64,000 bases of DNA from Rhyacophila brunnea (Eukaryota > Arthropoda > Insecta > Trichoptera > Rhyacophilidae): assembly GCA_022495005.1 (NCBI GenBank), contig JAGYXB010001862.1, forward strand, positions 372,001 to 436,000, given 5' to 3'. Below are positions 49,254 through 60,917 of this stretch, piece after piece. A model generated the notes under the pieces. The model was not told the origin of the DNA. It saw only the letters and a program-made list of their open reading frames with translations, and made no database searches. Numbering within the stretch: the first letter of the stretch is position 1; every line of letters starts with the position of its first letter. The translations under genes were made by a program, and so were the position numbers.

Positions 49254-50489
49254 TTATTGTTCCTCTTGTCCTTCCAACGAACTAATATCTTCACTGGAAA
49301 CTTTTAATTGTGGATTACTGAGTCTTTTCTTGATCCTTGTTATGCGACTTTTAATGCTGCGTTCTTTTAAATGACTATAGATTTCTGTTAGCATGTTATT
49401 AAGAGCTTCTATATCAGTAGTAAATTCATTTGCAATCATTTCGGTATTGGGATTTCCATGTGTTTTCACAAGGAAACTGAGTAATGTTTCATAATCGATT
49501 GGAAATCTATGACGATTACTTTCAACATGTTCCTTGGCAGGTAACAAAAGTTCATTTGTATCCTCAGTGGATACTTTTTTCGATTTTTTTGGTTTTTTTG
49601 GTGTCTGTTGGAGTGCAGAAATGCGTGAGATTGCATTATTTTTCACTGTATCTTCAAATTCAAATTCTACGCTGCTGATATCAGTTGGACTGGTCAACGG
49701 CCTTTTTGAACCGATTGGCGTATCCTTGTTGATAATAGAGTTGTCCGACTCTATATCTGCGGCTAGTTCATCCTCCTGGAGTGTATTTTCTCTCTCTAAC
49801 GAAAGAGAGTTTAACACCTTTGGTACATTGAGAGAGTCAGGTAATTGTACAGTGTGAGGTTCATTATTTCCAGTTGTTTTACAATATTTGGCCAGATGGC
49901 CCTCTTCTTTGCATATAAAGCATGTCAATTTTTCGGTGGAGAAGTAAATCCAGTACAGGGTATTATCAAAATTTATTTGCATTGACTCTGGCAGTTTAAT
50001 TGTGTCTTCTGGGTTTACATAAACCTGTCTCCGGAAACTTAAAATATGTGCATAACCCGGTTCGTTAATACCAGCTCTGATGCTTGTAATACGTGAAGTA
50101 GTTTTTATGTTTAATTCGTTGAGTTTTGATTCCAGAACGCTGTGTGGGATTATAGGACACACGTTTGATATTATTATCCTCTTTGATTTGGTGATCAGCG
50201 GCCTAATTTCTAGTATGTGGTTTCCAATTTTAACTGTTTTTTGATTTACTGTTAATTTATCTGCTTGTTTTTCACTACTCAAGTATATACATATTCTTCC
50301 CTGGGAAATCCTAGATACATATCGTATATGACATGGACCTACCTTATTCCCGATTGACAGTGTATATTCTCGTATAGAGATGCCATCGATAGCATATAGA
50401 ACGATGGCTTGCTCCTTCTTCGGAAATTGAATTTTTTGAGCAACTGATGCATAAGAAATTGTTTGTTGGGTTTCTTTTTGGTGATCCAT
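49254..50489 (-). CDS. LINE ORF1 protein (Gag-like, CCHC zinc knuckle)
   Basis: This is the longest intact frame in the window (411 residues from the ATG at 50489; the frame also opens at an upstream TTG). ORF1 proteins bind element RNA and build the ribonucleoprotein needed for retrotransposition. A zinc knuckle CFICKEEGHLAKYC (Cys190, Cys193, His198, Cys203; CX2CX4HX4C) sits mid-protein. Ahead of it, residues of about 25-180 look like one or two RRM-like folds (for example KRIIISNVCPIIP). The C-terminal half is Ser/Lys-rich, with a basic patch PKKPKKSKK near 290-300, and ends in a likely helical region. No internal stop or frameshift is present, which implies recent insertion or selection. 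It is followed directly by the ORF2 stub. Confidence 0.85.
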   Translation of the reverse strand: MDHQKETQQTISYASVAQKIQFPKKEQAIVLYAIDGISIREYTLSIGNKVGPCHIRYVSRISQGRICIYLSSEKQADKLTVNQKTVKIGNHILEIRPLITKSKRIIISNVCPIIPHSVLESKLNELNIKTTSRITSIRAGINEPGYAHILSFRRQVYVNPEDTIKLPESMQINFDNTLYWIYFSTEKLTCFICKEEGHLAKYCKTTGNNEPHTVQLPDSLNVPKVLNSLSLERENTLQEDELAADIESDNSIINKDTPIGSKRPLTSPTDISSVEFEFEDTVKNNAISRISALQQTPKKPKKSKKVSTEDTNELLLPAKEHVESNRHRFPIDYETLLSFLVKTHGNPNTEMIANEFTTDIEALNNMLTEIYSHLKERSIKSRITRIKKRLSNPQLKVSSEDISSLEGQEEQ

Positions 50490-50687
50490 TGCTGGCAACG
50501 TTGTATTTTTGATTTTTAATAAGCGCCTCTGTAGTCAGAGACACTTAAATGTAAACAACTTTGTAACAATAATTTATTGTTACGCCGCACGCACAACTGG
50601 TTATTATTAATTTGTAAACACTCGCTATCTCGTTATTGGTGACGTCCGTCTGTCGTCGATTACACGGAACAACTGGTTTGTCGTTTT

Positions 50688-51399
50688 AGATTCCTATTAT
50701 TCATCACCCTGCATGAGATCATTTTCAGAGAGTTGCGATTAAATATTCACTCGAAATTCCAATTTTACCAAAGACATTAAATTTGAACCACCAAATCAAT
50801 GTAATAAGAAATCGAAAAATATTAAATGATTTTGTTTGTGATTTATATTTTTATGTTCCTACATATTCACGTTTACATTGCAAAAGCAATACGATGCTTT
50901 TCCTTTAAGCCCAATATTCACATTCCCATAAATGATTCTACCTTTGATGTTTATGAAAGTATTTATCTTTTCTTTTATATTTATGTGCACCTCGATGCTT
51001 TTTTTATTTATACCACGTCGCTTCCCTTTGTTTTAACTTTTCTGGCGTTCATTTGATCCCTATAACCTTTTTTGATGTGACTATCTTTGAATGAAATATT
51101 TATGCCGACGTTCAACTTTGGTGTTCTTCGATAGATAACGATTTTGATTTTTTTTAAATGTTAATTTAACTAAGAAAATAATCATACTACCCTGCCCTTA
51201 CTATAATACTCGCCTATTATTAAGCTCAGAATATCTGTAAAGAAATATATTTTAACATAAGTTTGAAGTTTATCAAAAGGCTTTTTCAATTACCTAAATA
51301 TTAAGTAGATACTTACTTGATAAACAGTAGAGATAATTCAATATTGAGTTGATGTTATGTAATATGCATGATAATATGATAATATGCTCAACAAATAAT
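50688..51399. other. Non-coding stretch
   Basis: AT-rich. The hydrophobic plus frame at 50826-51056 has no domain. Confidence 0.5.
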
Positions 51400-51797
51400 A
51401 TTAGGTATAAGGATGGCATTACCGGCAAACCATTATTTTTAATTACCGAAAAACCGGTTTTAAAAATCAGATAATAGTGATATATTCGGTATTGAAAGTG
51501 GAAACAATATGTTGATAATTGACGTAGAAGGTTAAGCGTGTCTGTATTTTTAGTTGGGTTACGCGATGTCTGGTATACTTCCATTGCCCTTAAACGCCTT
51601 TGGAGACCAGAAATGGTACGTGCTATAAAATATCAATATTTTAAAGAGATTTATATACCTTATTTACTTATTGGAAGATATTTCGGTTGTTTTTCATATA
51701 TTTCACAAATACCGGTATTATTACCAGTATTCAATAGAAAATATCGAAATATCGGTATTAGTACTTTCATTAAGTACTGCAATCCCTAATTATGTGG
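51400..51797. mobile_element. hAT MITE, TAGGGATTGC family, copy 2
   Basis: The body 51408-51789 (382 bp) starts TAAGGATGGCATTACCGG and ends GCAATCCCTA. The flanking 8-mers ATTAGGTA and ATTATGTG agree at six of eight positions. Internal ACCGGTATT-type blocks recur in both orientations. It is a shorter, diverged relative of the copies at 23.71 and 62.53 kb. Frames at 51294-51584 and 51538-51789 overlap it. Confidence 0.7.
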
Positions 51798-52702
51798 GCA
51801 TATTATGCGATTGCCATGGATCGAGAAAATTGGTTCATTATTGAATACGTGAAAAACTAGCGACATCTATAAAAAGCTTGATTTTTTTGTCTGTAATGCT
51901 AATTTATATTATGAAAACAACTAACGCAGTATTGGAGGAAATAACAATGATTGAAAATTTTTTGTCAAAAAATATTTTAAATAAATTGAAGACTTCCTAT
52001 CTTCGACACTTGTGGGAGCGATTATCACATATAGACGGTCTGGGCATGAACATTGTTTTCATGCTGGAGAAAAAAATATTATATTTTTGAAGCATTATTC
52101 CAACCAGAAACTTGAAATTATGCTAGGTAAGTATCCAATATCCATATATAAGTAAGTAGGTGGTACCTAAACCAAATTCTCATTTTTTGCGATGGATACA
52201 AAATGTGGAATATCTTACTATAAATTTTATTTATAAAATAATTTGTAGGTACGTTTTGAGTAAATTTAGGTTTCCGGGGAGTGGGATCTTTTTCATTAAA
52301 AATTTAATATCGTATTGTCATAGAATTTATTTATCAGTATCGGATTGCAATAGCATCCGGCCCCTATTCTTTTCACACTGGTTCGTCCACCCAGCCAACT
52401 TTGTATGCGCCAAATGAAACTGAAGCCATAAAGGGGTCACTTACATTTTAATAATGAATTACACGCAGACATCTTTGTTAACAATGAAAACAAAATACGG
52501 CAGAACAGACAATAATTTATATTTATACAACAATCGTCGATGAATAAAATTGAGAAATTAATTAGTTGCAGATTTTTTCGCATGAATTATGCTTTTTCAC
52601 AATATTCACTCCAGATAAACACGTTAAAGTCCACACTGTAGAAAGTGCGATTGGCTATCATAAGAAATAAATTTACACTGATTACTAGTTGACCATGTAT
52701 TA
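51798..52702. other. Non-coding stretch
   Basis: Nothing recognised. Plus frames at 51878-52090 and 52160-52417 lack motifs. Confidence 0.45.
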
Positions 52703-53052
52703 CTTAAGAGCGTACTTCAGTGAAACAGAAAATAATTTTCAACAGTAGGTGCGACGAAATTTTTCACTCGTCGTCAATCGGAGACTGATAGTCGAGGTGT
52801 GCGCACGTCGATTTGTTTTGTCATGGCGTCGGATGAAAATATTCTTAAATCGTGTAAAGATGACTAAAAAACTTTACGTATGTAGGTACTTAAAAAAGAA
52901 AACATGTCAATGAACATACTATTATTATTAGTAATATAACAATAAACATAACATTAAATGGACACATGTTGGATTTTTATGACAAATTATATTTCGTTCG
53001 GCACGCGTCATTTGCACAATCCGCGCATCACCTAGCCATGATCTTTTTAGAC
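52703..53052 (-). repeat. Dispersed repeat, inverted copy of 10.15 kb
   Basis: Reverse-complement homologue of 10152-10499, sharing GATGCGCGGATTGTGCAAAT, CAACATGTGTCC and CCTACTGTTGAAAATTATT. It has no coding frame and its class is unknown. Confidence 0.75.
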
Positions 53053-53717
53053 CATGCCTCAACTGAAGTATAGCCTTAATAATATTTATCTATCAATAAT
53101 TATTGAGAGATAGTGTTATCTCTTATTTGTCCCCCATGTCGTGGTTGAAAATATTTCGATTTTCGATTGAATATTTATTTTAATTGATCACTGTTGCAAG
53201 ACAATTTTTCATACAAAGCTGAAGGCTTTCAAGATGTCGCTGTATTGGTGTACCATGAAGATATACCGGGCTGATCACATTTCCATTGAAATGATTTTAA
53301 CACAAGCCGATTATATATATATACATATACCTGTACCTACGTATAGCTAACACCAAGCTCAGACATATTTTCCTCAATGAGACGTATTCTTCATTCCAAC
53401 TGACAATGTTGGTGAAAGCAGCAAGTAGGTTATGCAACCTTTGTAAGTATCCAATGCGTTAAGGATCTGATACGACTGGTCCAGGATAAGGTGGTGTACT
53501 GAGAATTGATCGACAACCTTCAATAGAAGACGGCACCAATAGAAAACGTACCGATTACCTATGTATCCTACTAAAGATGACTGGTGACGTATTGTAAGCC
53601 AGCAGGACTATTCTAAATAGTTAATACGGTAACACGTTTCCATTTTATTCATAGCTACAAAATAAGACGAATATCTCTCGGACTACTCGGAGCAATTAAG
53701 AACAGCTATAACTATAG
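53053..53717. other. Non-coding stretch
   Basis: No supported feature. The block 53380-53600 is slightly GC-richer but has no usable frame. Confidence 0.4.
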
Positions 53718-53784
53718 AACAGTTAACACGTCCTATATGATTCTAATGGGATGCATTTGGAATCGAGTAAGACGTGTTAACTGT
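53718..53784. repeat. Short inverted repeat
   Basis: ACAGTTAACACGTC at the left is matched by GACGTGTTAACTGT at the right, with further partial complementarity (GATTC/GAATC) toward the centre. Confidence 0.5.
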
Positions 53785-53967
53785 GTTACTCAACGATATT
53801 TCACTAAAAAATATCACGTATAAGAATTAGATTCCTGGGATAATTAACGTATAATATTTATCAATTTTCTAATTGATTTTGGAGTAAGCACTGCCTTGAA
53901 GGTATGTTTTGAAAACCCAATTAAAAAAAAATCTCTTCAGAGTCAGTTTAGAAATATTTTTAGGTCT

Positions 53968-54123
53968 CATCTGCCAATCGAAAAAAATCCGAAACAAAAG
54001 TATTGTAGTATTATTGACATATCATAAATAGCCATTTAGGTACTATCATCGTAAGTAGGTATATAATAAGTTCGCGGAAACAAAATTATAGTGCAAATGA
54101 TTATAATATGGTTGGCAACACTG
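53968..54123. mobile_element. Degraded hAT MITE, CAGTGTTGCC family
   Basis: The right end GGTTGGCAACACTG is the complement of CAGTGTTGCCAACC, the left terminus of the element at 62609-62742. The interior is alignable in inverse orientation (TTCGCGGA, TAGTATT-TTG-CATAT). The left terminus is worn and the flanks do not match as a duplication. Confidence 0.5.
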
Positions 54124-55429
54124 TACACTGTACGAATACTAAAATGTATATCAAATATTTTAATGTTCTATCGTATTTCATCTCGGTACCTAAGTCATTT
54201 AAATCTTTCACGTACCTAGATACGTACCTAGATAGATGACCAAAAAAATAGATGCTAACGTTGTAAAGAATTAATACTAAAGTACAGTCAGCAATGTTTG
54301 ATCAGCTCATCTAATCCATTGAATATGAAATTCAAATTTACAGATCTTGGATAAGTATACATACTTTTTTTTGGTTCATTGTCATTTCAGACGACGATTA
54401 GTTCAGTCCCAGACTTCGATATGAATTAAAATTACTTTTTTATGGTCGAGGAAAAAATGTATTGAATGCTTTTTTGTTTACCTTTTTATCATAAAAAAAT
54501 AAATATATTTTAAAACCCTCGAATTCCCGAATTTCGTTACGTTTCGTATCGATCATTGACTATTTTATTATTCAATGCTTCGAACTAGACCGTGGAATAA
54601 CTAGTAGGTATCGAATCAAAATATCTTTTTCACCTACACATTGAAGACACTGAAAAGGTGACGGATTCCCACAGAAATATCGTAAGCCATATTTTTTATG
54701 TATCATAATTTTTTTTTTGTGAATATCTCAGTACCTACGTACTACTTCCAATCGTTTTAAATGTTCCAATAATTATAAAAGTTAACCGTGATTTTAGATT
54801 TTTTTAGGGGAAAAAATTATTAACTTATTATACATTGATTTTATTGTATCTAAAAATAATGTAGGTATTTAATTAGAAAGATTTCCTTGGATTTTATTGT
54901 ATATGCAAGTCTTTAAGATGATCCTTAAGATTTAATATTTTGTACATAACGAATAATTTTAATTAGAATTGATAATTTAGGGATGCTAATAATTGTTTTT
55001 AAGCCCTACAAAACTAAAAAAATAGAACCTTACTTGAACACATCGCAAGTATTAAGGCGTTCGTTAGGTACCTTCGTATTACTTATATTGTTATTGCTAA
55101 AACTAAGTCGCCGATTTCGACATTGTAAGTTTGACGTCTATCTTTCGGATCTGAATTACGTTCTATGTTTAGTCGACATATTTTTTATTGTAGATTATTG
55201 TTAATTACCACAATAAATACAATAAAGTAATGAATTATGTATTATAATGTGTCTACCTAATTTATAAATTTGACAGTTAAGTAGGTAATATTTGAGAGTA
55301 TATTTGACAAAGTTGAGATTATTAATTATTCCAAGAATTAATTAGATATTAACCATATATGTCTTCTGAAACAAGCGTTATATCAAATCATACACTGTAA
55401 AGTACCTACCATACCATTATAATAATATA
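54124..55429. other. Non-coding stretch
   Basis: No gene recognised. The plus frame at 54983-55204 is basic and hydrophobic without motif. Confidence 0.45.
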
Positions 55430-55625
55430 TTCTTCTTGCTTTGGATCTCATGACTGGGGATCGTGGCCAAGATGATTTGGCCATCGGGTCTCCTACGCGG
55501 TCAGAAGAAGACTCTACCCGTCTTTGAACTCTAGGTCAGTGGAAAGCTTTTGGTGGTCACGATTTGGTCCGTCCATCTGGAAGGAGCTCTTTCTTGCCTT
55601 GATGTACCTTGAACCATAAAATACA
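55430..55625 (-). pseudogene. LINE pol 3'-end remnant
   Basis: On the minus strand a translation reads QERAPSRWTDQI, like the GRRGRPPSRWTD motif near the C-terminus of many insect LINE polyproteins. Further along, in another frame, GHDPQS precedes acidic residues, like the usual HDPQ-S-x-EEE ending. Stops and a frameshift separate them. It is an old fragment with no function. Confidence 0.5.
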
Positions 55626-55942
55626 TTACGTATTGTGTAGAGTATCTACGGGAGTCTGTTTCGAATGCAAAGTTTGCTGGTGACAGTAGATATATACTAC
55701 TTATATGATTATTATTGTATGTACATAATATAAGGTGTCATATATACTATAAAGAACTTATTCATTTTCCGTACTTTGGTACTTTATTTTGAAATACCAT
55801 TTAATTTAGTATCTACCTATTTATTGTACACTATAATTACATATAGGTATTGGTTGTTTTCCATGAAGTCAATGAGGCGGTAGCTTTGTCATAAAGTACC
55901 TACCAACATTTTAAATAGATCATTCACAAATTGAATACATAG
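55626..55942. other. Non-coding stretch
   Basis: AT-rich sequence without features. Confidence 0.4.
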
Positions 55943-56343
55943 CGACTTTGTTTAGGAAAAAGGACGTAACCCTCACTGAACAAATTTTACAGTAGAGGCA
56001 AAAAACGTTCTTTGAGAGTTTTTAGTATAATATTTAAAAAAAAATAGGCACACATTGGGTGCATAATGATTGATGTTTTGGTGTAATATATTTTCGATCT
56101 AATAATAATTAAAGAAGTTATTACAGACAATTCATTAAAATTGAAGATAAATGCTTTTTTCTATAAATTAAATATTAATTAATCTCAATTAAAACCTGAA
56201 TTTAGATAATAATTTGGCATTTGCGGCTTACTTCCTTTTTATAGAATGTGTATTTAGTTGTATACATTGTTAATATCTAATAAAAGCTTTGGGTTGAGGA
56301 ACAAAAATTGAGGGTTACGCCCTTTTTCCTAAACACAGTCAAT
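55943..56343. mobile_element. TIR MITE, family shared with 6.57 kb
   Basis: The left end CGACTTTGTTTAGGAAAAAG and the complement of the right end TGACTGTGTTTAGGAAAAAG continue into GTAACCCTCA, giving arms of about 32 bp. The centre shares TTTGGCATTTGC-GCTTAC with the 6.57-kb copy. There is no transposase frame. Confidence 0.78.
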
Positions 56344-58652
56344 AGGTATAACAAAACATTCGATGTGTAAAAAATCTGAAAACATAACTAATGCTAAATT
56401 TGAACATTCAATCGCATAGGCTCAGATCTCTAAATCCATTTGGCAACTGATAAGATACGTACATATCGCAGTCTTGTGTTTATTAAGAGTTCACCAATTA
56501 AAGATACCTATAATTAATTAATTATTATACAGGTTGTCAACTTATCGGAATTCATTACCGACTGTATGAATTCATTGTATTGTATATTAAATACTTAACA
56601 ACATTAAAGTGATTAATACTAAAACTTATTAATTAGGTAGTAGGTAGGTATGTGAAAATTATCCAGAATAATTACCAAGAATATATTTTTTTAAATGTAT
56701 GTAAGGATATAAATTGACGTCGCTTTACTTAACACTGTCCATCGGTGTTAAGCGAAGAGTTAAGACCTTTCCGAGGGAAGCTATCAATATGCATCCAATG
56801 CACGATTATGCCTCGTCTGTACATCGATTCGATACGTTTTTTTGGTAGCCATCTTCATCGATTTGTATATCCATACGGCTCGTATAAATATTGTCATCAA
56901 GGCGAGGCTTCACATTAAAAACGGAATCCAAAATAAAACTATAACTAAATTGGAATTTTCAAAAATGCATATCATCACAGCATCGTCCAGTCAGGTGCAA
57001 CTCATAGGCATCCGTTGAACAGAGCGCAAACAGTTCGTTCAAACAATAACACTATTCGTGCTATAAATGCTGTCCATTTGTATAAATGGAATACCCATTG
57101 AAAAACTACGTATTTATAATAAAGAACAATTACTATGTATAATTATTAGTGTATTAGTAGGTACCTACTCTATATAGAAGTACTCTTATTATTCCCAGTC
57201 CATATTAGGAATTTTGAGGGAATTCGATGTTAAAATTAATTGCTTGTGCATGTGGTTATATTAGTAAAAGGTTCATTATTTCTTCTGCTATTGGCAACTC
57301 CATAAACAAAATGGAGTCTCATGTTGTGGATGATCCTAAATAATATTGCTTTTGCTTACCTACGCAAAATTAGCAAGAGAGTATCTTTTCACATACACAT
57401 ACACATTGATACGGTAATATGTGAGATACCTACGTAATGTGGCAAATTGAAGTCGAATTTAATTATACACTATCAAAACTAAGAAATTTATGTATTCAGG
57501 GACTATATTAGTAATGTCTGCACATATGTAATCATGTATGTAGGTAATTTACTAATTGGGTGAATTTGAAATTATAGTCGAATATCATAATTAATCAATA
57601 GAACAGGGGGTTTTTTTTTGTTTTAAGCTCCGTCTCTATAGAAGAATTTTTTTTTACAACGTCTTTGGTAATAGTAAATTATTGGTACTTAGGTTATAGA
57701 TGTTTAATTACCGATAAAGAATGGGCTTACCTCCCCAAATAGGTTCTAAAGTTTCTTCCAAAAAGCATACAAAAATTTAGATTTTTTTCTGAAAACCTTA
57801 ATCACTTCATTTACAAATTAAGAAAACATTAAATTATTACTATCACTTTTAATCAAATCAAATGAGACATTCACATGGTATTAATTTCTTACGTAAATTA
57901 AACATGCATAATTTACTTTACGCTTAATGAAAAAAAAAATTATGGCAGCATTAATATTTGTTAATTACCTATACTCATACAGGTGAAAATGTTTACAGAT
58001 TGATATAACAAATAATACGTCATATTAAAGTAGGTAACGCAGAATTTTTTTCTATAGCTCAGTAGTACCTGCAGAATATGACTGCAAATCGAAAGTTTAG
58101 CACTTTGAGCCCACGCAGGGAAGTTGTAAGTTTTTCCAATTTTGAATAGATTATAATTCCTTCTCGTTGTGCATAAACCGGAGTCACTCTACTGGTGATT
58201 TTGCAGTAGTTTGTACGTAAAAAGTTTAACTTAAAAAAATATAAACACGACGCCAACATCGAATTGTTTGAATGTTGTGAGTGCTTGTTCATTTTTCGAT
58301 TAAAATCATGAATGAATTCGTCCCGCATCCCTTTCGTGTGAGTAGGATTGATTTCGGTCAGAGGAGGACGGGGAGAATATTTTTAAGGCTCGATTCGCAC
58401 GTCCAACGTGTTAGCTCATTTTGCTGGAGCTACAACCGCTCCCATACAATTTATTACAATGCATATTTTCCTTGAATCAAAAAAATACCCATTCATGGTA
58501 AGGGATAAAATGTTATTAAAATATGAATAGGTAGGTACAAATCTAGTATTTTTTATCGGCAATCGGAAATATGTAGTGAACATAAATCGATAGCTTTACA
58601 TTGTACCTAATAGGTATGCAATATTTAAATTTAATCAACAATTACATTCCTT
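56344..58652. other. Non-coding stretch
   Basis: No gene supported. A short hairpin (CTTAACAC/GTGTTAAG) lies at about 56728-56752. Frames at 58059-58328 and 58281-58475 have no domain. Confidence 0.45.
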
Positions 58653-58886
58653 GTGAGTATACTGCGAAAAGTGACTAAGAGATTCTTTCACTACGTCTTT
58701 GTGCTATAAAGTATGTTTTACTAGAATAAATAAGCATGTCAAATTAGTTCCCAAAGTATTATACACTAGTCTATGATTAACCATAATTATAAATTGCAAA
58801 GCTATTGGTTTATATCTACAAAAAAAATAATCTCAATTGGAAAAAAACAACTGTTTTGACTTAGTCACTTTTCGCAGTATGCCCAC
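58653..58886. mobile_element. TIR MITE
   Basis: The left end GTGAGTATACTGCGAAAAGT and the complement of the right end GTGGGCATACTGCGAAAAGT continue into GACTAAG, giving arms of about 28 bp. The 234-bp element has no frame. No clear target duplication was found. Confidence 0.75.
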
Positions 58887-59420
58887 GGTCTATTTATCTA
58901 CTTATTTAAAAATTAAAAGGTATATTTTTTACTGAAGTTGATATACGATAGATAGATTTAGATGTCAATAAGTCGAATTACAATATAGATACTGACACAC
59001 TATAAGCATTTAATGAAAAATATTGATGACGAACAACACACGCCATCATAATTATTATAGATCTACCATCATAAATTGGCATTTCAGCGAGGGCGCTAGT
59101 ATGACATTGAGAATATTACCATAACTAACAAAAAAATGGTAATTTATAATTTTTTATTGGTAGTAGATTTCTGTACAAATATTATGCAATCCATAATTCG
59201 AGAAACATGTTGTCAAATTAAATGGTATTTGTAACAAATTTATCCTCGATAGACAATTTTAGTTTTAAATTCGACCGGCTGCCAACTTACGATGGTAGAT
59301 CTTTAGGTACATTCATTGATGACAGTTACATAGCTAGTTACAATAAATTTATCATCAATATTATTTTTATTACAATATGATTTCATACTTACGTACTTTA
59401 TTGTTCCACATTTCAATTTT
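58887..59420. other. Non-coding stretch
   Basis: Nothing recognised. Confidence 0.45.
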
Positions 59421-59573
59421 AGGGTGAATTCACACGCACTGCAAGTTTCCACAAAATGCGGTACCTATTCTGAGGAGTGGTATCCTGCGGATGAATCTGG
59501 CTGGATTACAGACCAATGCTTTCGACCATAGCACGTTTTTGTGCCAACTTGCAGTGCAGTGTGGGCCAACCCT
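59421..59573. mobile_element. Small TIR MITE
   Basis: The left end AGGGTGAATTCACACGCACT and the complement of the right end AGGGTTGGCCCACACTGCACT (split as AGGGTTGGCCC and ACACTGCACT) both continue GCAAGTT and CACA, giving arms of about 33 bp in a 153-bp element. Confidence 0.65.
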
Positions 59574-59753
59574 TAGAGCGTAGAGTAAGCGCAATTTCAC
59601 TCAAGTTTTCTTTGCCCAGTATCATGTCCTGTTCCTTATTCCATGTATGTTCTGCTACGTGGAGATCGCTCTTGTAGGTATCACTAATTTAGGGTATTGT
59701 AGATGCTTCACGTACGATGTCGTATACCTCCCAAAAAATATCTTGTCTGCAAA
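59574..59753. other. Short non-coding spacer
   Basis: No feature. Confidence 0.4.
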
Positions 59754-59999
59754 ACAGGATTCTTCTTCGACCATGTCCTAATAGGATCATATAGGCCTCC
59801 ACAGAGTAGAGGTTTGTATTAACAGATTTTGTTTTTTTTTTTTGCGAGAAATGGATGTCAGCCACTTGCTCAATCTATTAGGTACATACCCTGACTAACA
59901 CACAAATTGAAAAACAATATGTGTACTTGCCAGACCCAGGATTTGAAGCTGAGACCCACAGCGTGATAGTCCAACGCTTGAGCCGCGCGGCCACAGGAT
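59754..59999 (-). mobile_element. tRNA-derived SINE, second copy of 12.46-kb family
   Basis: Colinear with the element at 12463-12753, with a minus-strand head GGCCGCGCGGCTCAAGCG and a body with TTGAAAAACAATATGTG read on the plus strand. It is flanked by ACAGGATT on both sides (59754-59761 and 59992-59999). The head is shorter than in the 12.46-kb copy. The B box has decayed. Confidence 0.78.
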
Positions 60000-60099
60000 T
60001 TTTTAGTATAAAAAAACCTAAATATCTACTGAAAGTACTTTTTTTATAAAGAAAATCATATTATTACCTATTGTTTTTACATGTTTTTTTTTCAGTGGC

Positions 60100-60290
60100 T
60101 CTAAGCCCATCAAGGATCTTGCCCACAACATGAGAAGGTTTCTCAATCAATACATATTTTAGCCGATGATGATTTACGATGATTGTTAGCCATTGTTGTC
60201 GTTAGCCATTACATACTATTAATATAAACACACATTGAAAAACAAATACGGGAATTTGTCAGACGCGCGATTCGAACCAGTGCTACAGCA
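60100..60290 (-). mobile_element. tRNA-like SINE remnant
   Basis: The minus strand has a B-box-like GGTTCGAATC followed by GCGCGTCTGACAAATTCCCG and TTTTTCAATGTGTG, like the layout of the other SINEs. The worn body reaches down to about 60100. Boundaries are uncertain. Confidence 0.4.
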
Positions 60291-60683
60291 TTATAAGCCA
60301 CATTTTGCCAATTGTCTATCACAATCGAACAAAACCCGTTTTTTTTATTTTAAAACCCTTCAATGGTGTAGTGAGGCGGAACGCACAGAGTCGCTGTTAT
60401 TTTTAGCTTGGGAAACAAATTGAAAACGTAATAGGTATATTATTAATACCCAGAAAACTACACGTTTAAAATGTAAGTTAAGCGATTAGTCAGTTCAATT
60501 CCTATGTGATTACAAGAAAATGTATTTCCGTTTAGGGTAATATTCATGATTGCACTTTTGTGAAAGTGTGTTGACGAGAGGAAGGGATGCTTAGGATTAA
60601 AAAAAAAACCAGTAACAGTGCACTATTTTATTCAACAATACCTACCATAATACTAGTTGTAGGATCGAAACTAAGTATGTTAT
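60291..60683. other. Non-coding stretch
   Basis: No gene recognised. Confidence 0.45.
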
Positions 60684-60917
60684 TAGAGTCTATACATTTT
60701 ATAACATTGCACTTTTTTGCACTCTTTACTATACTGATATGCCTCTTTGCCGGATTACTTTGCATAAAATTAGATCAAATGATATTTTTTACTTGTATTA
60801 ATATTTATGTAGTAATCAATAAATATATAGATTATATATGTAAAAATACATTTATCGAATATATTACATCATTTTCATCCTAGAGCCGGAGTGCAAAGTT
60901 ATGAAGCATATACTCTA
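60684..60917. mobile_element. TIR MITE, family shared with 34.95 kb
   Basis: Both termini read TAGAGT-TATA and continue ATAAC-TTGCACT. The interior matches the 34.95-kb copy (CACTTTTTTGCACT, ATTAGATCAAATGATATT, TCATTTTCATCCTAGAGCCG). The plus frame 60587-60883 overlaps it and is not a gene. Confidence 0.75.

Larger units (their letters stand above)
48714..50687 (-). mobile_element. Internally deleted non-LTR retrotransposon with 12-bp TSD
   Basis: GTTTGTCGTTTT occurs at both edges (48714-48725 and 50676-50687). On the minus strand the order is a 5' UTR of about 190 nt, ORF1, an ORF2 stub, a 3' region of about 240 nt, and an A-rich tail (AAATAAAG then A-runs broken by G). This is a complete insertion flanked by a target-site duplication, but it lacks most of ORF2 (rest of the endonuclease, reverse transcriptase, C-terminus). 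It must have been mobilised by a full-length relative. The Jockey/I/CR1-like group is suggested by ORF layout, not proven. Confidence 0.88.

Noticed and set aside
49484..49857. Plus-strand frames within the LINE
   Set aside because: They are antisense shadows of the intact ORF1, which carries the zinc knuckle and basic region.
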